Below are positions 23,198 through 35,739 of a stretch of DNA of 57,434 nucleotides, piece by piece (the first letter of the stretch is position 1; every line of letters starts with the position of its first letter). Location of the stretch: positions 415,609 through 473,042 of the forward strand of contig NW_003158225.1 in the NCBI RefSeq assembly GCF_000003605.2, read 5' to 3'. Origin of the DNA: Saccoglossus kowalevskii. Its lineage: Eukaryota > Hemichordata > Enteropneusta > Harrimaniidae. A program made the translations under genes and the position numbers. The notes beneath the pieces were generated by a model that saw only the letters and a list, made by a program, of their open reading frames with translations, did no database searches and was not told the origin of the DNA.

Positions 23198-23301
23198 AAA
23201 ACCCACTGGGGAAAACAAAACCTGTTGTGAAAAGGTTATTTTCGATGTTTGTGTAAAATGCAATATGGTAAAAATACAGTGAACGGAATCCAGTGGGTTT
23301 T
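23198..23301. repeat. Inverted repeat with perfect 12-bp arms
   Basis: AAAACCCACTGG and CCAGTGGGTTTT bound 80 bases. The CACTGGG/CCAGTG words recall the ends of the family C MITEs, so this may be a relic of that group. Confidence 0.6.
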
Positions 23302-24480
23302 TTTTCAATATCTTTTAATAATATCCGTCACCCACCGCACACATTAGACTCACATTCATTATATAGTCCAGTAAAAATTCCTTACCATTTCTGATGAAAT
23401 ACTAGTAATGGATTTGTTGTTGTTCAGTATGTACTGTGGGCCTCTTTCGTTAAAAAAATCGATCGATCAATGGCGGGATTTTGCTGCATTCATTCAGTAA
23501 TATATTGGAGGTACAATTCGCAGATGTTTGTTTCTGGTCAGTGACATTTGTGCGGGCGGTCATAATATAATTCAACTAATGTAGCTAATCTCTTCAAACC
23601 GAACAAACATGTTTATTTTATTTTTCTGAATTTTTGATTGTTTTGCACAAAGTCTAGATCTGGTGTCACCAATGATGAAAGCACAAAACATCAAAAATAT
23701 TATAATTGAAACTGTCACTGTTGGTACATTGAATGAATAAATGTTTACAAATTTCGAGCGCACATGTACTTTACAGCACGTGTTTTTTACTGAGCGAACT
23801 TGTTTACAAAAATTGGAGCGGAATCTCGGGTCAATCAACTCCAGCAAGCTTGTATTTGCATAACAGTCAACTTTTTATTGAATATTCATGATATGACGTC
23901 AATGGTGTTTTTACAAAAGTCGCGAGAGAGTGAGTTTATGTATTTGGGTCGCAAAACAAGTATCAGTATTTGTTGAAGCCTGGCAAACACTGGCGAAGTA
24001 CACCTGCCCTATCGTACAATGCAATGTTGAGAGCTAGAACGAATTAATAGTATAGCAATACAATTTCAGATTCAAAAATGATTATGACCCGCAATTCTAG
24101 AGTATTTTTTCTTCAATACACAAACTTGAAGTTCAACTTCATCCTTTCTAGAAATATTTATGTAAACAGACCCGTTTCGAATGTTCGGCTTTGGAATAAC
24201 ATCGATTTAAGTTAGTTTCAAATATGTGTTGAAAGAAAAGAAAAACGTGTTTCGAAAATACACTTTAATAGATGTGTGGGGAGATTCATTTCAATTATTG
24301 ATCTTTTATTCATAACCATGTTTTCTTCGTATTTCATTTTTTGCATGTAATGCTATGAGAAACTAGCACACCCAGTTGTAATTTGGCCAATATGTGTTCC
24401 GAACGTCGGAGTAAACACCGTATTCGTATTGGGCAATGAGAACGCCTCCCGCCCTACAAATTGTTACTTGACGCGATATT
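23302..24480. other. Gene-less stretch
   Basis: Nothing recognisable was seen here apart from AT-rich sequence. Confidence 0.4.
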
Positions 24481-24530
24481 NNNNNNNNNNNNNNNNNNNN
24501 NNNNNNNNNNNNNNNNNNNNNNNNNNNNNN
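24481..24530. other. Assembly gap of 50 N
   Basis: The gap lies at the edge of a dispersed AT-rich repeat, which may explain the failed join. Confidence 0.9.
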
Positions 24531-24830
24531 CGCAGATTTGATTAGGTTTTGGTTTAAATCCATGCATATTAATTACCTAAATTGCATGATAATTAGCTTA
24601 AATCCACTGATATCTAAAGAACCACTCATTCGATTAGCATTGGTACATGAACGTCATAAGGACAATGTGCAGATCTGATAGGGTTTGGGGTAATATATGT
24701 GCATGTTAATTACCTAATTTGCATAATTAGTAAATTTTTAGTAAATTCATTGAAATTCGATGCATAGATCCTCTAGGACTATCTACAAACCTAATTAGCA
24801 TTGAATATAGTTAGGAAATATTGTTCTACC
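24531..24830. repeat. Dispersed AT-rich repeat with ATTTGCATAATTAG-type motifs (family G)
   Basis: Two internal blocks resemble each other (GCAGATYTGATAGGGTTTTGG, then CATGTTAATTACCTAATTTGCAT). Related sequence, mostly in reverse orientation, recurs at 25640-25800, 27420-27780 and 28340-28500. The class is unknown and there is no coding potential. Confidence 0.6.
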
Positions 24831-25215
24831 AGGAAAACTGCCAGAAAAGATGTAAAAAACAGCCACCGTAGGAATCTATGTTAATAATTTATCTTCATTA
24901 AAGATACATATTTTTTTTCAATCATCAACATTTGGTAATAATTCAAATGAGCCATAAGTACAAACTCTATATATTGTCTACAGATCATTGTTTTTGGCAT
25001 ATGTGATCCAACACAATGTTGAGCCAAGTTTATTATTTTTTTTTTTTTTTTTATATTTTAATAACAATTTTTTTTTTTATTCTGAAATACAGAAAAAAAA
25101 AATACAGAGCAGATGACAAAATCCCCTCTGGGAAAAAAAAAAAAAAGTACATGACAAAACGCTGTCTGGTATACGGTGGTGAGACAAAAACAAAAACAAG
25201 ATTAATTTACTTGTA

Positions 25216-25530
25216 TTAAGCCAACCAATTATTTAAGAGCTCCCATTTACGATAGTGATATTGTTCCTTTCCTTTATACAGGGCTATTTCCAACTCTATT
25301 TTTCTATTTTCACGGACTAGTGATTTAAACGCAATTGCAGAAGGGATTGTAGCATTTCTTCTACAGCTATAAATATACTTTTTGAACAGTAAAATAAAAT
25401 GGTTCAAAATTAGATTGTCATCATTTAAAATACCTAAAATTATATTTACTTTATTACACTCTATTTGTTGAATAATACTACACCCTGCCAAGTTTATTAT
25501 GACGTTCCTAATTATTAATGCTACTTCAGT
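25216..25530 (-). pseudogene. LINE reverse-transcriptase C-terminus relic (L1/Tx1-like)
   Basis: The minus strand encodes about 105 residues ending in a stop at 25216-25218. They include NDDNLILNHFILLFKKYIYSCRRN, IPSAIAFKSLVRENRKIELEIALYK and a terminal HYRKWELL. This layout (NHF..L.FKKYIY.CR, then P...F......IE...A...K, then KW) is typical of the extreme C-terminus of L1/Tx1-type LINE ORF2. The frame meets a stop at about 25535, so the copy is 5'-truncated or broken. A poly-T-rich stretch on its 3' side (25030-25145) may be the remnant of the tail. Confidence 0.7.
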
Positions 25531-25639
25531 TTACAAAAAAGTACACATCCGGGAACAATTACTTCAACATTTCAAATTGGCTTTTCAAACAAGAACCCTG
25601 GTGTGACTAATATAGCCTTGCAATGTGGTAACTCTTTAT

Positions 25640-25800
25640 TAAAGCAAATGAAAAAATAGACTAATCAGACCTGTGGGTTGTCTCAGAGCATCTAAGAACC
25701 AAATGTTATTAAAATATGTTTTAGGTTCTTGAAAAATAAGTGAAATTGGCTGATTAATATGCAAATATGCACAAATTGAAATCTAAGAATACTCAGGATT
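25640..25800. repeat. Dispersed AT-rich repeat (family G), partial
   Basis: It contains AGAGCATCTAAGAACCAAAT and ATTAATATGCAAATATGCAC, both near-matches to the 27530-27780 copy. Confidence 0.45.
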
Positions 25801-26060
25801 CACCCCCCCCCCCCATTGACACTAATCTGAGATTAAACCGCCCACTGACTGACCTTAATCTGAGAGTAAACCATCTCTGGGATTGACCTTAATCTACCCC
25901 CTCTCCCCCAAATTAACCTTAATCTGAACTGCCTCCTGGATTTACCCTTATCTGGAAGTAGACTACCTCTGAGTAAACCATCTTTGGAACTGACCTTAAT
26001 CTAACAGTAATCCCCCTGGGGTTGACCGTAATCTGAGAATAAACTGCCCTCCCCTCAAGT
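25801..26060. repeat. Degenerate minisatellite of about 36 bp (GACCTTAATCTGAGAGTAAAC)
   Basis: About seven irregular units each contain a variant of TTGACCTTAATCTGA and AGTAAACC. A poly-C run lies at 25803-25814. Confidence 0.7.
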
Positions 26061-26272
26061 TTGACCACAATTCTGCATCTTGTATTTTCAAAGTGAATGC
26101 TCTGGGCAAGGCCTGTACCACTACCAAGAAGGAGGGTGGAATGCCTGAGCGGAACAACACCGTCCAGGTGGACAATACAATTCTGCTCTCCTTGGCAGCT
26201 AATATTTGTCTTGACTATCAAAGAATGTTGTTCGTTGGTAGCTGTCTGAAGTGTTATCTATAACCTTTGTCA
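26061..26272 (+). other. Exon-like open stretch of uncertain strand
   Basis: Less AT-rich than its surroundings and open on both strands. The plus frame reads FDHNSASCIFKVNALGKACT, continues through NNTVQVDNTILLSLAANICL and stops at TAA, after the acceptor-like CTGCCCTCCCCTCAAG. The minus frame reads TNISCQGEQNCIVHLDGVVP onward. Neither is recognised. It could be an exon of a host gene or a transposon relic. Confidence 0.25.
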
Positions 26273-27222
26273 CCATTTTTATTCTCCATTTATACGGCAA
26301 GTAGGCATGTAGGTTATACACTAGACTTCACATGGTACAAGGGGCGGTTCCCCAAAACTGGTTCATTGGTGTCATTTACTTCACCAACTATACATGAATA
26401 TTCATATGCATGGAGGCCTCTTTTTATCGTCATGCTTTGACGAAAAACATGTTTTTTGTTCAAGCAGTTTAAGTATGTATTCGGGTTGAATAAACAGTTC
26501 AGAATAAAATAAAATCAATAAAAAGATTCTGTTCTGTTATGAAATTCTGTGAACTTTTTACGTATAATGGACTTCTTTTCAAAATCAGTGAAAGAGCTTT
26601 CATATTTAGGTTTTTAGTTCTGTCTAGATGATGCAAGTCCACTATCTTATCCGCTATCTCTATAATTGCGTGACACAAAGTATGTACTGTTTAATCAGGG
26701 CATGAACTGAACTTAAATATGAGATATAGCAACACGTGATGAAGCCAACATGACATGAACTCCTGCGAACCATAATTGAGGAGCTGGGGAGAGGGGGGGG
26801 GGGGGTCAGATGGACTCATTTGCACAGTAATCTGTAAATGCAATTCAAATCAAAGAAGCTTAGAAAGAACTCCAGTGTGCTGAAGGAATAAGTACATTTA
26901 AGGTAAAAGCCTACGGTACTTATAAATTAAAAAACCCAGAATTTATTTATTTTGCAAAATGCGTGACTGTAACACACAAAATAATGCTATTTCATTGTAC
27001 CATGAGACATTAGTTTGACTAGGCTTCCACCTTAAGGAATACTGTATTTACTATAATAGAAGCACATCTTCTTTACACATAAAAAGCATTGTGTTTATTG
27101 CATGCAAAATCATTGAAATATGTCTTATTTTGACCATAGATTGTCTTTGTCCTTTATTTGTACAGTACGCACATGTGCTTCTAATAGAACAAATGATTAG
27201 TGTGGTTCCAAGTAGCTATGGT
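26273..27222. other. Gene-less stretch
   Basis: Only a poly-G run near 26797-26806 stands out. Confidence 0.4.
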
Positions 27223-27226
27223 TTAA

Positions 27227-27350
27227 AGCGAGAGGGTTGTCACCTGCACACACACGGGAATTGGGTCCCAGGCGACGATAACAACACACGCTAAAAACGC
27301 AAAGGCTCATGGGTAGATGCTTGTTTGTAAACAATGATGACTCCCCCGCT
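27227..27350 (+). mobile_element. TTAA-flanked MITE, family B, internally deleted copy (124 bp)
   Basis: TTAA lies at 27223-27226 and 27351-27354. The element begins AGCGAGAGGGTTGTCACCTG and ends GACTCCCCCGCT. It aligns with 32624-32780 over most of its length but lacks about 35 bases before the right end. Confidence 0.85.
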
Positions 27351-27419
27351 TTAACAATTATAAATATTTATTGAAATAATGACTATATATGATGACTTAA
27401 TATTTTAATAAACTGCTTA

Positions 27420-27780
27420 TCCCTCAGCATCTACATGTGTATGTACCAATTTTCATTGCTTCGCACACATGGGAGCTAGTTAGTCTGGTCTATGCATTGT
27501 CCTAAAGCATCAATATACCATATTTTCATTGAAATGTGATGATAAATACTTGAATTATCAGTGGAAAAGCCCAAAATTTACTAATTATCATGCAAATTAG
27601 GTAACTAACATGAACAAATTTCAACCCCAAACAAATCAGCTATGTGCATTGTTCAAGAGCATCTATGTACCAAGTTTCATTGAAATGCGAGAACTGACTA
27701 ATTATTATGGAAATTAAGTAATTAATATGCACAAATGGTAGCTAAATTGTGAGTGCCTCAGGATGGGGTTGGTGAATGTA
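27420..27780. repeat. Dispersed AT-rich repeat (family G)
   Basis: It shows two successive blocks of the pattern GCATTGTYCAAGAGCATC, TACCAAGTTTCATTGAAATG and ATTATGCAAATTAAGTAA. Copies with the same order lie at 28340-28500 and, inverted, at 24531-24830. Confidence 0.6.
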
Positions 27781-28339
27781 GAGAGCCATAGGATCTGTAT
27801 GCATTATACATTGTTTGTTTACAAAAAAATTACACATTTTCCTTCATGTCATTACAATTGAATGGAAGAAACTTTATGACTGAGAATGACAAGATGGAGT
27901 AGGCAAACTCCAATTTTATATTGACAGAAACAGAACAGTATCATTTAAAAATATGGATGATACAATTATCAAAAAAAAAATGGTTTCTGGTCCAGAGATG
28001 TTCAAAATGACAGTGACTTTTATTTATTTTTTAATTTTTGCAATATTTTAGATATATTTTAAATTGAAAATACATGATTTGTGAATATTAATACACGATA
28101 TGTTATTGATATATAATTCATGTATGAGTATGAACACTAAGTCATTTTTACATAAGAATACCATATATAAAGATAATGACATACCTTAGGATGTGTAATA
28201 GAACAACTATGGTACCTATATTCAAGCAAAGCTTTGGGTAAGACAGTAATCAAAATTAGGAATATGACATTGATTGACCCATAATTATCTACAAGATTTC
28301 TTAGACTTGTGTTAAGATAATCTTAGCATGATCAACCAA

Positions 28340-28500
28340 TCTAATTTGCATAAATGATTGACATACAGTATATTTTCATCAATGTATCATATTTTTATTG
28401 AAATTTGTTGATAAGTACTTGAGTTATCAGTGGAAAAGCCTAAAATTTACTTATTATTATGCAAATTAAGTGACTATAATGACAGATTGATTATTACAAT
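28340..28500. repeat. Dispersed AT-rich repeat (family G)
   Basis: ACTTGAGTTATCAGTGGAAA and TTATTATGCAAATTAAGT match the 27530-27620 block closely. Confidence 0.6.
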
Positions 28501-29283
28501 TTTTCATCATTTATTTTTTTTGACACAAACAACCTAAATATTTATGGTATATGATTTTGATGATAATTCACTAGATTTAGGTTTGTTTTTTTTCTAAAAA
28601 ATTTCGGAAGGCTTATGTGAGTTCAATTACAGATTACATGTATTCAAATCAAGTGTTAATCCTTTCATGGCAGTCAATAGTGTATACAAGATGCTAGTAA
28701 CAGAATAAACATAGGACTTTGTATACATGGCAAAACATGGGAAGGCCATTTCCCATGATGCACTGGTGCAATCCAGGGGATTGTGGAGTCTTAGTTCAAG
28801 AAAGTATGTGGCTAACTAGTAAAAATCTAGAAATTTTAAAACACTACTAGTGTCTGTCATCAAATCAGTGGCAATTCGCAAGTAATTGAGAGCATGCAAA
28901 TAATGACTTTGTGAATTTCCTATGGCAGACATTTTGATGAGTTGAAAACTAGTTAAGTACCCAAATTTTGTTTTTGATTTTCTAGTATAGTCAGTTAAAG
29001 TATCACAGAAAATTTCTACATCAAAAATGCAATAGCCGCATTGAGCTTCATAAATTTTGGTTCACAATGACATAATTTTTTATTAGTTACAATAGTTACA
29101 AGTCTTGATCAAAATAAAAAAAATATATAATTCAAATTTGTGTACAATGACAAAATTTAACATTAGTGCTCAAAAGTTAACGTCATCAATACTGTAAACT
29201 TTTTCGTCATTATTAAATTTTCTTGATTTGACGCTTTAAGCGCTTTCACAATGATTATTGATGAGTATAGTTTACTACTAATA
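28501..29283. other. Gene-less AT-rich stretch
   Basis: No coding or repeat signal was recognised. Confidence 0.4.
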
Positions 29284-29445
29284 GTGACTTTCACTGACTT
29301 TGTCGCTCTACATATAAGCGTGTTACATTATACTGTGGTATTTGATTTATGCAAGTAATATTTCGTGACTTTCACTGACTTTGTCGCTCTACATATAAGC
29401 GTGTTACATTATACTGTGGTATTTGATTTATGCAAGTAATATTTT
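29284..29445 (+). repeat. 81-bp tandem duplication, two near-identical units
   Basis: GTGACTTTCACTGACTTTGT begins at 29284 and again at 29365. The two copies are essentially identical, so the duplication is recent. Confidence 0.95.
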
Positions 29446-30265
29446 TTGACTGTTGCATCATTGTTTGACCTATAGTAAATATATACTGAGGGCACATATC
29501 AGCCGAGCCAAGCATAACCCCAAGTCTGCAATGTGGCTAATGTTAGTCATGGTTTACAAACACAATTCCCAATTACAGTGAAGGACACAAAGCTGGGACT
29601 TTGCTTTAATATAATTGTACTGTATTTATGAAAAAATTTTGAATAACAATAATCACCTTTCATTCAAATTTAAATACTCATTAGTGATAACTCATTTTAT
29701 TGGAACTATTAATGATGATGTCAGAATACCATTTCTCAATTGGTCAATTTGAATTCTAGCATTAATTTAGATTTATAAAAATCTTTATTTAACATATATT
29801 AACAACCCCTGCTTTTCTGCCCTTCATTGTATTGTGTTCTGGAGTTTTCAAAATAATTCATGAATTTAAACTAATGAACTGTCAGTCAAAATAGCTTCAC
29901 TATATTAGGTTTACTTTAAAGAAAATATTTCATGCAGTTTGATTGTTTTTGACAAATTACACACAAAATTTAGCAAAAATAGAAAACTATGGATATTGTC
30001 AACTCAACAGCTTTGTATACAATATTGGCTCCCTTCAATGTTTATGGGAATGGTTCTAGAATTTACATAACGAATAAGAATTCAGGATGAGTACAATCTA
30101 GACAGGTTGTTTTATGGTGGTTAGCTGACCCTGAGAAATAAATGCTGGTGTATTTATTAATAACATTTTGTACCTTTAATACTACTTGTATCTTGAAGTC
30201 CTTATACAACAAATTGCATAAAATTTCCCAAATAGAGCAGCAATATATCTAATTATTTTGGCAGA

Positions 30266-30346
30266 AATAACTTTCAATTTTTGGCGGGAAAAATAACTGT
30301 CAACTTTTGGCGGGAAAAATAACTGTCAACTTTTGGCGGGAAAAAT
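30266..30346 (+). repeat. 26-bp tandem repeat, three units, each with an E2F-type site
   Basis: GGCGGG recurs at 30283, 30309 and 30335. Each unit contains TTTTTGGCGGGAAAA or CTTTTGGCGGGAAAA, which includes the E2F consensus TTTGGCGGGAAA. The nearest recognised gene is kilobases away, so regulatory function is not implied by context. Confidence 0.85.
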
Positions 30347-30390
30347 TGTTTCATAATACATAATGAAAACAACATATCTGGTTACTGCAC

Positions 30391-30587
30391 AACTGTAAAA
30401 TGACTAATTTTCACTGGGTTTAAATTTAGCTGATTTACCATTTCAGGCAAAGGTATTCAATGGGTTTTAAATTCACGGTTTTGTCATTTAGATAATGTGT
30501 TCTATGCTAAATTTTACATATTCACTGGGTTTTAATTTAGTGCATTTTCCAGTCAGCAAAACCCCGTGAATAATCAAGCCTTTAACA
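30391..30587 (-). mobile_element. TACTGTA-type MITE (family C), inverted relative to 2537-2747
   Basis: It begins ACTGTAAAATGACTAATTTT and tracks the reverse complement of 2537-2747 through GATAATGTGTTCTATGCTAA and CAYTGGGTTTTAATTTAG. The right terminal repeat is degenerate. Confidence 0.8.
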
Positions 30588-32619
30588 TTTTCTAATTACC
30601 AGTTCTTGGAGAGCATGTTACTGATACCTGGTTCTCATGATCAGCAGTACTAATGTCTTCATTTCACTTAATTAATTCTACCACAGCAACAAATGTTTTA
30701 TTTATAGCCACCAAAGTTTCACAAATTATACCTATATGCTCACCAAAATTGAAGATGATCTTATTAAAATTGCTTGACCTTTAACCACTGTGAGGAAGAC
30801 AATTTTAATTTACAGTTCACAAATATCTCTAAAAAATATACAAGTCACTCAAACACAAAACTTAGCTATGCAATCATCTCAGCTTTCTTTAATATACAAA
30901 AGATTGTTTTGATGCATCTATCCACTTAATGATGAAGATTTATCACCGAATCCAGAGATATAAGATTGTATTTCTCAAAGCAATATTCATATTTTTTTCT
31001 TGACTTATTCTCATATTGCATGTTGTAATACTATATAGTCAATAATGTATAATTGTATTGATAATTGTTATGTAGTAATCATGTTTGTTCATATAATCAT
31101 ATTATGTTGGTTAAAATGTTGAGTTCAGATATTTTGTTGACAGTGTTAAATTGAAAAATAAATATCACAAGTTGCAGTTTACCTGGAGAGTCAATATTTT
31201 GACAATATGATAACTCAATATTCATTTTTTCTCATGGGATTTACACCATATTGAGTCAATATTATTGTATGATTAAATATAGAAATATTATAACAACAGA
31301 TGTAATTGATGATTTTATGATCACTACAAGACTGAACATGAAAATGAAATTTTTTTTTTTTATAGTTTAATTTCAAAATGCCAAGCTTGCAGATTGGAAC
31401 ATGACGTTGAGATGCACATAATCCAGAGAAACTGACAATCATTAAATGTGTATAGCATGTACATTATTGAGCAAAAGACTAAATACCCCCCAAAATACTT
31501 TTGTTTTTGTTGAATCTCACACGATATTTTGACGCCACTACGATGCTATGACTTTTGTTTATCCCGTTTTTAAGGTTGATTTCATGCATAACACATGAAG
31601 AAAATCCTGATGAATGACATCATTTTAATTTAAATCAATTCTACTGTATGATGAAATATTAAAATTTACAGTGTAATATCTGTATTTGAGTAAATCATAT
31701 GCATACTCTATTAAGATGAAATATTAAAATCTAAAAAAAATGAAGCGCACTTTATCTGCAATGATGAAATCCAAATATTAATAAGGGGTATGACCTGCAT
31801 TTTTTTGCATTAATTTTTCACACGTTTTAATTCATGTAACACCGAAATCTTTGATGTCCCAATTTTGAATTAACATATATACTAGTATGCTGCAAAATAT
31901 GCAAATATAACAAATATTTTTTCAGCTATTTATGCTATTACCAGGTATCATATATATGCCATATGCCACACATGACTTAAAATAAAAAAAAAATAAAAAA
32001 ACACAGCTGGTGCCCCTTTTAGCTAGTGACCATGCATGTTAGTTTTATTCAAAATTTTTGTAAAAGTGTGCGCGATTAATAAAAAAAGAACCGTGATGTG
32101 AGTCATACAATTGAACAAATGACAGGAAATTTCTAAGATCTACTAGCATATTTAGCAATATTTGTATTAAAACTATATATATAGTTTCAAGGTATCGATC
32201 TTACCTAATTAATTATATCTGTGTTTGCTAACTCAACTTTCAAAATGAGAATATAATTTAGGCAATTTTTTGTAAATTTTATTTCAACTTAATTTCAAAT
32301 ATTGGATGAATTACCGGTACACTAATCATAGCTAAAAAATTTTAAAGTGAATTATTTGATGGCATTTAATATCTCGGTTGCATGTTTTCATATTGCAGTA
32401 CTAATGTAACCATTGCATTAAAGGGAAAGTAACATTTATTACAAAAGGATTTAAAACAAGTTTTGGTGCATCATTTTGTTTCAGTTCATTTTGGATTAAT
32501 AGATAGATTTAATTTTCTATTAATTTTTAAAAAAAAGATTGAAACAATTCAGGTTTGTATTTTGTGAAAGATGACAAAACTTGAGTTTTGTGCACACAGG
32601 ATTATTCACCACGATCCTT
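30588..32619. other. Gene-less AT-rich stretch
   Basis: Short frames only and no recognisable motif. A small perfect palindrome (AAACTATATATATAGTTT) lies at 32170-32187. Confidence 0.4.
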
Positions 32620-32623
32620 TTAA

Positions 32624-32780
32624 AACAGGAGGGTCATCACCTGCACACGTGCGGGAATTGAGTCCCAAGCGACGATAACAATACACGCTAAAAACGCAAA
32701 GTTTCATTGGTAGACACTTGTTTGTAAACAATGACACGCTATGGCCATCTGACGCATGCGCAGGTGACGACTCCCCCGCT
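32624..32780 (+). mobile_element. TTAA-flanked MITE, family B, full copy (157 bp)
   Basis: TTAA lies at 32620-32623 and 32781-32784. The left end AACAGGAGGGTCATCACCTG and the right end (reverse complement AGCGGGGGAGTCGTCACCTG) are inverted repeats of about 28 bases. The interior, GGGAATTGAGTCCCAAGCGA and AATACACGCTAAAAACGCAA, matches 27227-27350. Confidence 0.88.
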
Positions 32781-33371
32781 TTAAAGCAAATTACTGAGTC
32801 AATGAAGATTACAACCTAATGAACAGTACAATTCTGCATCGCTACATCGTTATTATACGTAGATGTTTTGACAAATTTGATTATTCTTCTTCTATACAGA
32901 CATCATGTTTTGAAATAAACCATTTACAGAATATTCAATTATAATTCAAAAAATGTCATACATTTCTTGCTACCTTAAACATTAAAATTGTCATTAGCGG
33001 TGATTTTTGCCTGTCCCTCTCCTATTCATGCAACTTTTACGAGTTGTGTGTGTTAAAAACAATGAAATTTAACTATAAAGAGTTCATCAGTAAATCAGTA
33101 TGAACTGCATATGAACCCCTCGCAGAGACAAAATATGAAGTAACATTGTATGTGTTTTCCGTCAAATAACTCGTGCCTACAAACTGTGAATATAATTATT
33201 TTCGCAGTGCTTTGCCTTGAACTATATACACTGTATCCATGGATACTGTCATACTTTTATTCACTTTCTTCAAATCCTCCCTTATTATTTTTCAGAATAT
33301 ACAGAAGTTACAATTCTAGTTTTGTGATTACCAATTTTATTTAGCACCACCACCACCAAACTTGACTTCGG

Positions 33372-33499
33372 TCATCTAGCGGTTAAGTTGGCCTAAATAA
33401 GAAACAACAAAAAACTAGCCTAACTGACACTTGTATGATCCTAAGAACAAGCGCAGTAGATGTATACAACCTACATATGTAAATGAGACCGCTAGATGA
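33372..33499. repeat. Inverted repeat with perfect 12-bp arms
   Basis: TCATCTAGCGGT at 33372-33383 and ACCGCTAGATGA at 33488-33499 bound 104 bases. It is possibly a small transposon relic. Nothing coding is present. Confidence 0.6.
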
Positions 33500-34785
33500 A
33501 CTATAAAATTGTACTTTTATTTCCCTTCTTTGGAAGAAAGAACGTAGGCCATTGTAAATGCCACAACATGTTTATTACATGTCTGTGTCAAGAAAAAGTG
33601 AATGTCTGACATTTTGTAATAATATATCATGGAAATTTGTGTGTACATCTCTAAAAGCATAAAAAAACTTCTTAATTATTCTCGCAAAAATGTGTAGGCA
33701 TTTCACACATTTTTAAGTATTTTTCTATAATTTCTTCACTAATTTTGGGTCAAATGGACATGATTTTTATTTTTTTCAGTTTTTAAACAATATGAAATAC
33801 TAGTATTTATTTTGTGACAAATTAGTGTTCATAATTGTCTGCCATCTTCTCAATGTAACAATGGTCTGTTGAGCAGCATTATATTTGTATGGGACATGAT
33901 AGTGTTATATTTAGTACATGTAAAATACATTGATTATGAAATCTGAAAGTGAATTGTGATGACCACCAATCTTTTAACAAGGTAATATAACAACATTTAT
34001 AGGTAATTTAAAACCAATTAAAATGAAATTAAACAACACTTATATGCAATAAAATCATTAGTTTTCGATTAAATTTAATATATATATTCAAGGCATCTGT
34101 GCAGAATCTGTTATTATGAGTGGCAGCTAGTACAGTAGGTTAGGAGCTGACAATTAGAAACTTGGGGTGCTGGATTTTGGAAAAAAAACAATACTACATT
34201 CTACAGAAAAAAATTATAGAAAAAAAATCTCATACACATAAACCCAAATATGTAAGAAACAAATTACAGCTACATTATCTAGGAAAATCTCATTCAAAAC
34301 TAAGAAAAAAAAAAATTTGCACCAAGATTCTAGCATCTCCCACCTCATGGTTTCTAATGGTTCACCCCTTAGTAGGAGAAGCCAGAGTAACTGCATGCTA
34401 AGAACCTACATATGCAAATAAGTCTTCAAGATGTAATATATACCCATGATCCCTTGCAGCCAATCATCTGTGACAACCTACATTATGTGGTATTATATTA
34501 CAAAGGTTAGATCATACTAAGCTTATTAGATGTCTGGGTATTTATATTATGCTATGTTAATAATCTCAATTTATTTTCCGAATAATTATGAAAATACCAT
34601 GCAAATGTTATGCAAATTAGTATAACATTTTTTTTTACTGCCTCTGTGTTTTAAATTTATGGGGAGAATGTCAATGAGGAGGAAAAGCTGACTGATAGTA
34701 TGGGAATGAGGGTCAATATGAGTTTAATGAAGAGAAGGGGGTGTTGGTTAGTATGAGTACAGAGATTCCAATTATTACATAACGT
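33500..34785. other. Gene-less AT-rich stretch
   Basis: No recognisable feature. A TTATGCAAATTAG motif near 34610 resembles family G and the adjacent array. Confidence 0.4.
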
Positions 34786-35463
34786 GCAGGAATAGCATTA
34801 TGTAAATCAGCATAACCATATATGAACTCACTAGAAGCCATTATGCAAATTAACCATATGAATATGTAAGAAGCATATTATGTAGGACACTGCATATAAT
34901 GCAGGAATAGCATTATGTAAATCAGCATAACCATATATGAACTCACTAGAAGCCATTATGCAAATTAACGATATGAATATGTAAGAAGCATATGTATGTA
35001 GGACACTGCATATAATGCAGGAATAGCATTATGTAAATCAGCATAACCATATATGAACTCACTAGAAAACATTATGCAAATTAACCATATGAATATGTAA
35101 GAAGCATATTATGTAGGACACTGCATATAATGCAGGAATAGCATTATGTAAATCATCATAACCATATATGAACTCACTAGAAGCCATTATGCAAATTAAC
35201 GATATATGTAAGAAGCATATGTATGTAGGACACTGCATATAATGCAGGAATAGCATTATGTAAATCAGCATAACCATATATGAACTCACTAGAAGCCATT
35301 ATGCAAATTAACGATATGAATATGTAAGAAGCATATGTATGTAGGACACTGCATATAATGCAGGAATAGCATTATGTAAATCAGCATAACCATATATGAA
35401 CTCACTAGAAGCCATTATGCAAATTAACCATATGAATATATAAGAAGCATATGTATGTAGGAC
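34786..35463 (+). repeat. Satellite-like array of about 115 bp, six units
   Basis: GCAGGAATAGCATTATGTAA starts units at 34786, 34901, 35017, 35132, 35244 and 35360, spacings 115, 116, 115, 112 and 116. Units are nearly identical. Each contains ATTATGCAAATTAA, which holds the octamer ATGCAAAT. Confidence 0.95.
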
Positions 35464-35739
35464 ATGTCACTCTAAAGTACATACAGCATGCAAACAGATT
35501 CAGTGACCGTCTTTTATATCTACCTTCGATGACAATTCAACAAATTACCTACCAGCATGGTCTGTCTAATACATGTATTCAAAGAGCTTAGCATGAATAA
35601 GGATGCTGTGCAGCAATTCAGACTGTATTTCCAGACAGCTATGAACAACTATATGCATATATTTCTATAGTCACAGCTTTTAACAGCATGATAAAATCAG
35701 ATGACAGCGAGTCAGATGGTAGTTGATCATTATCAACAT

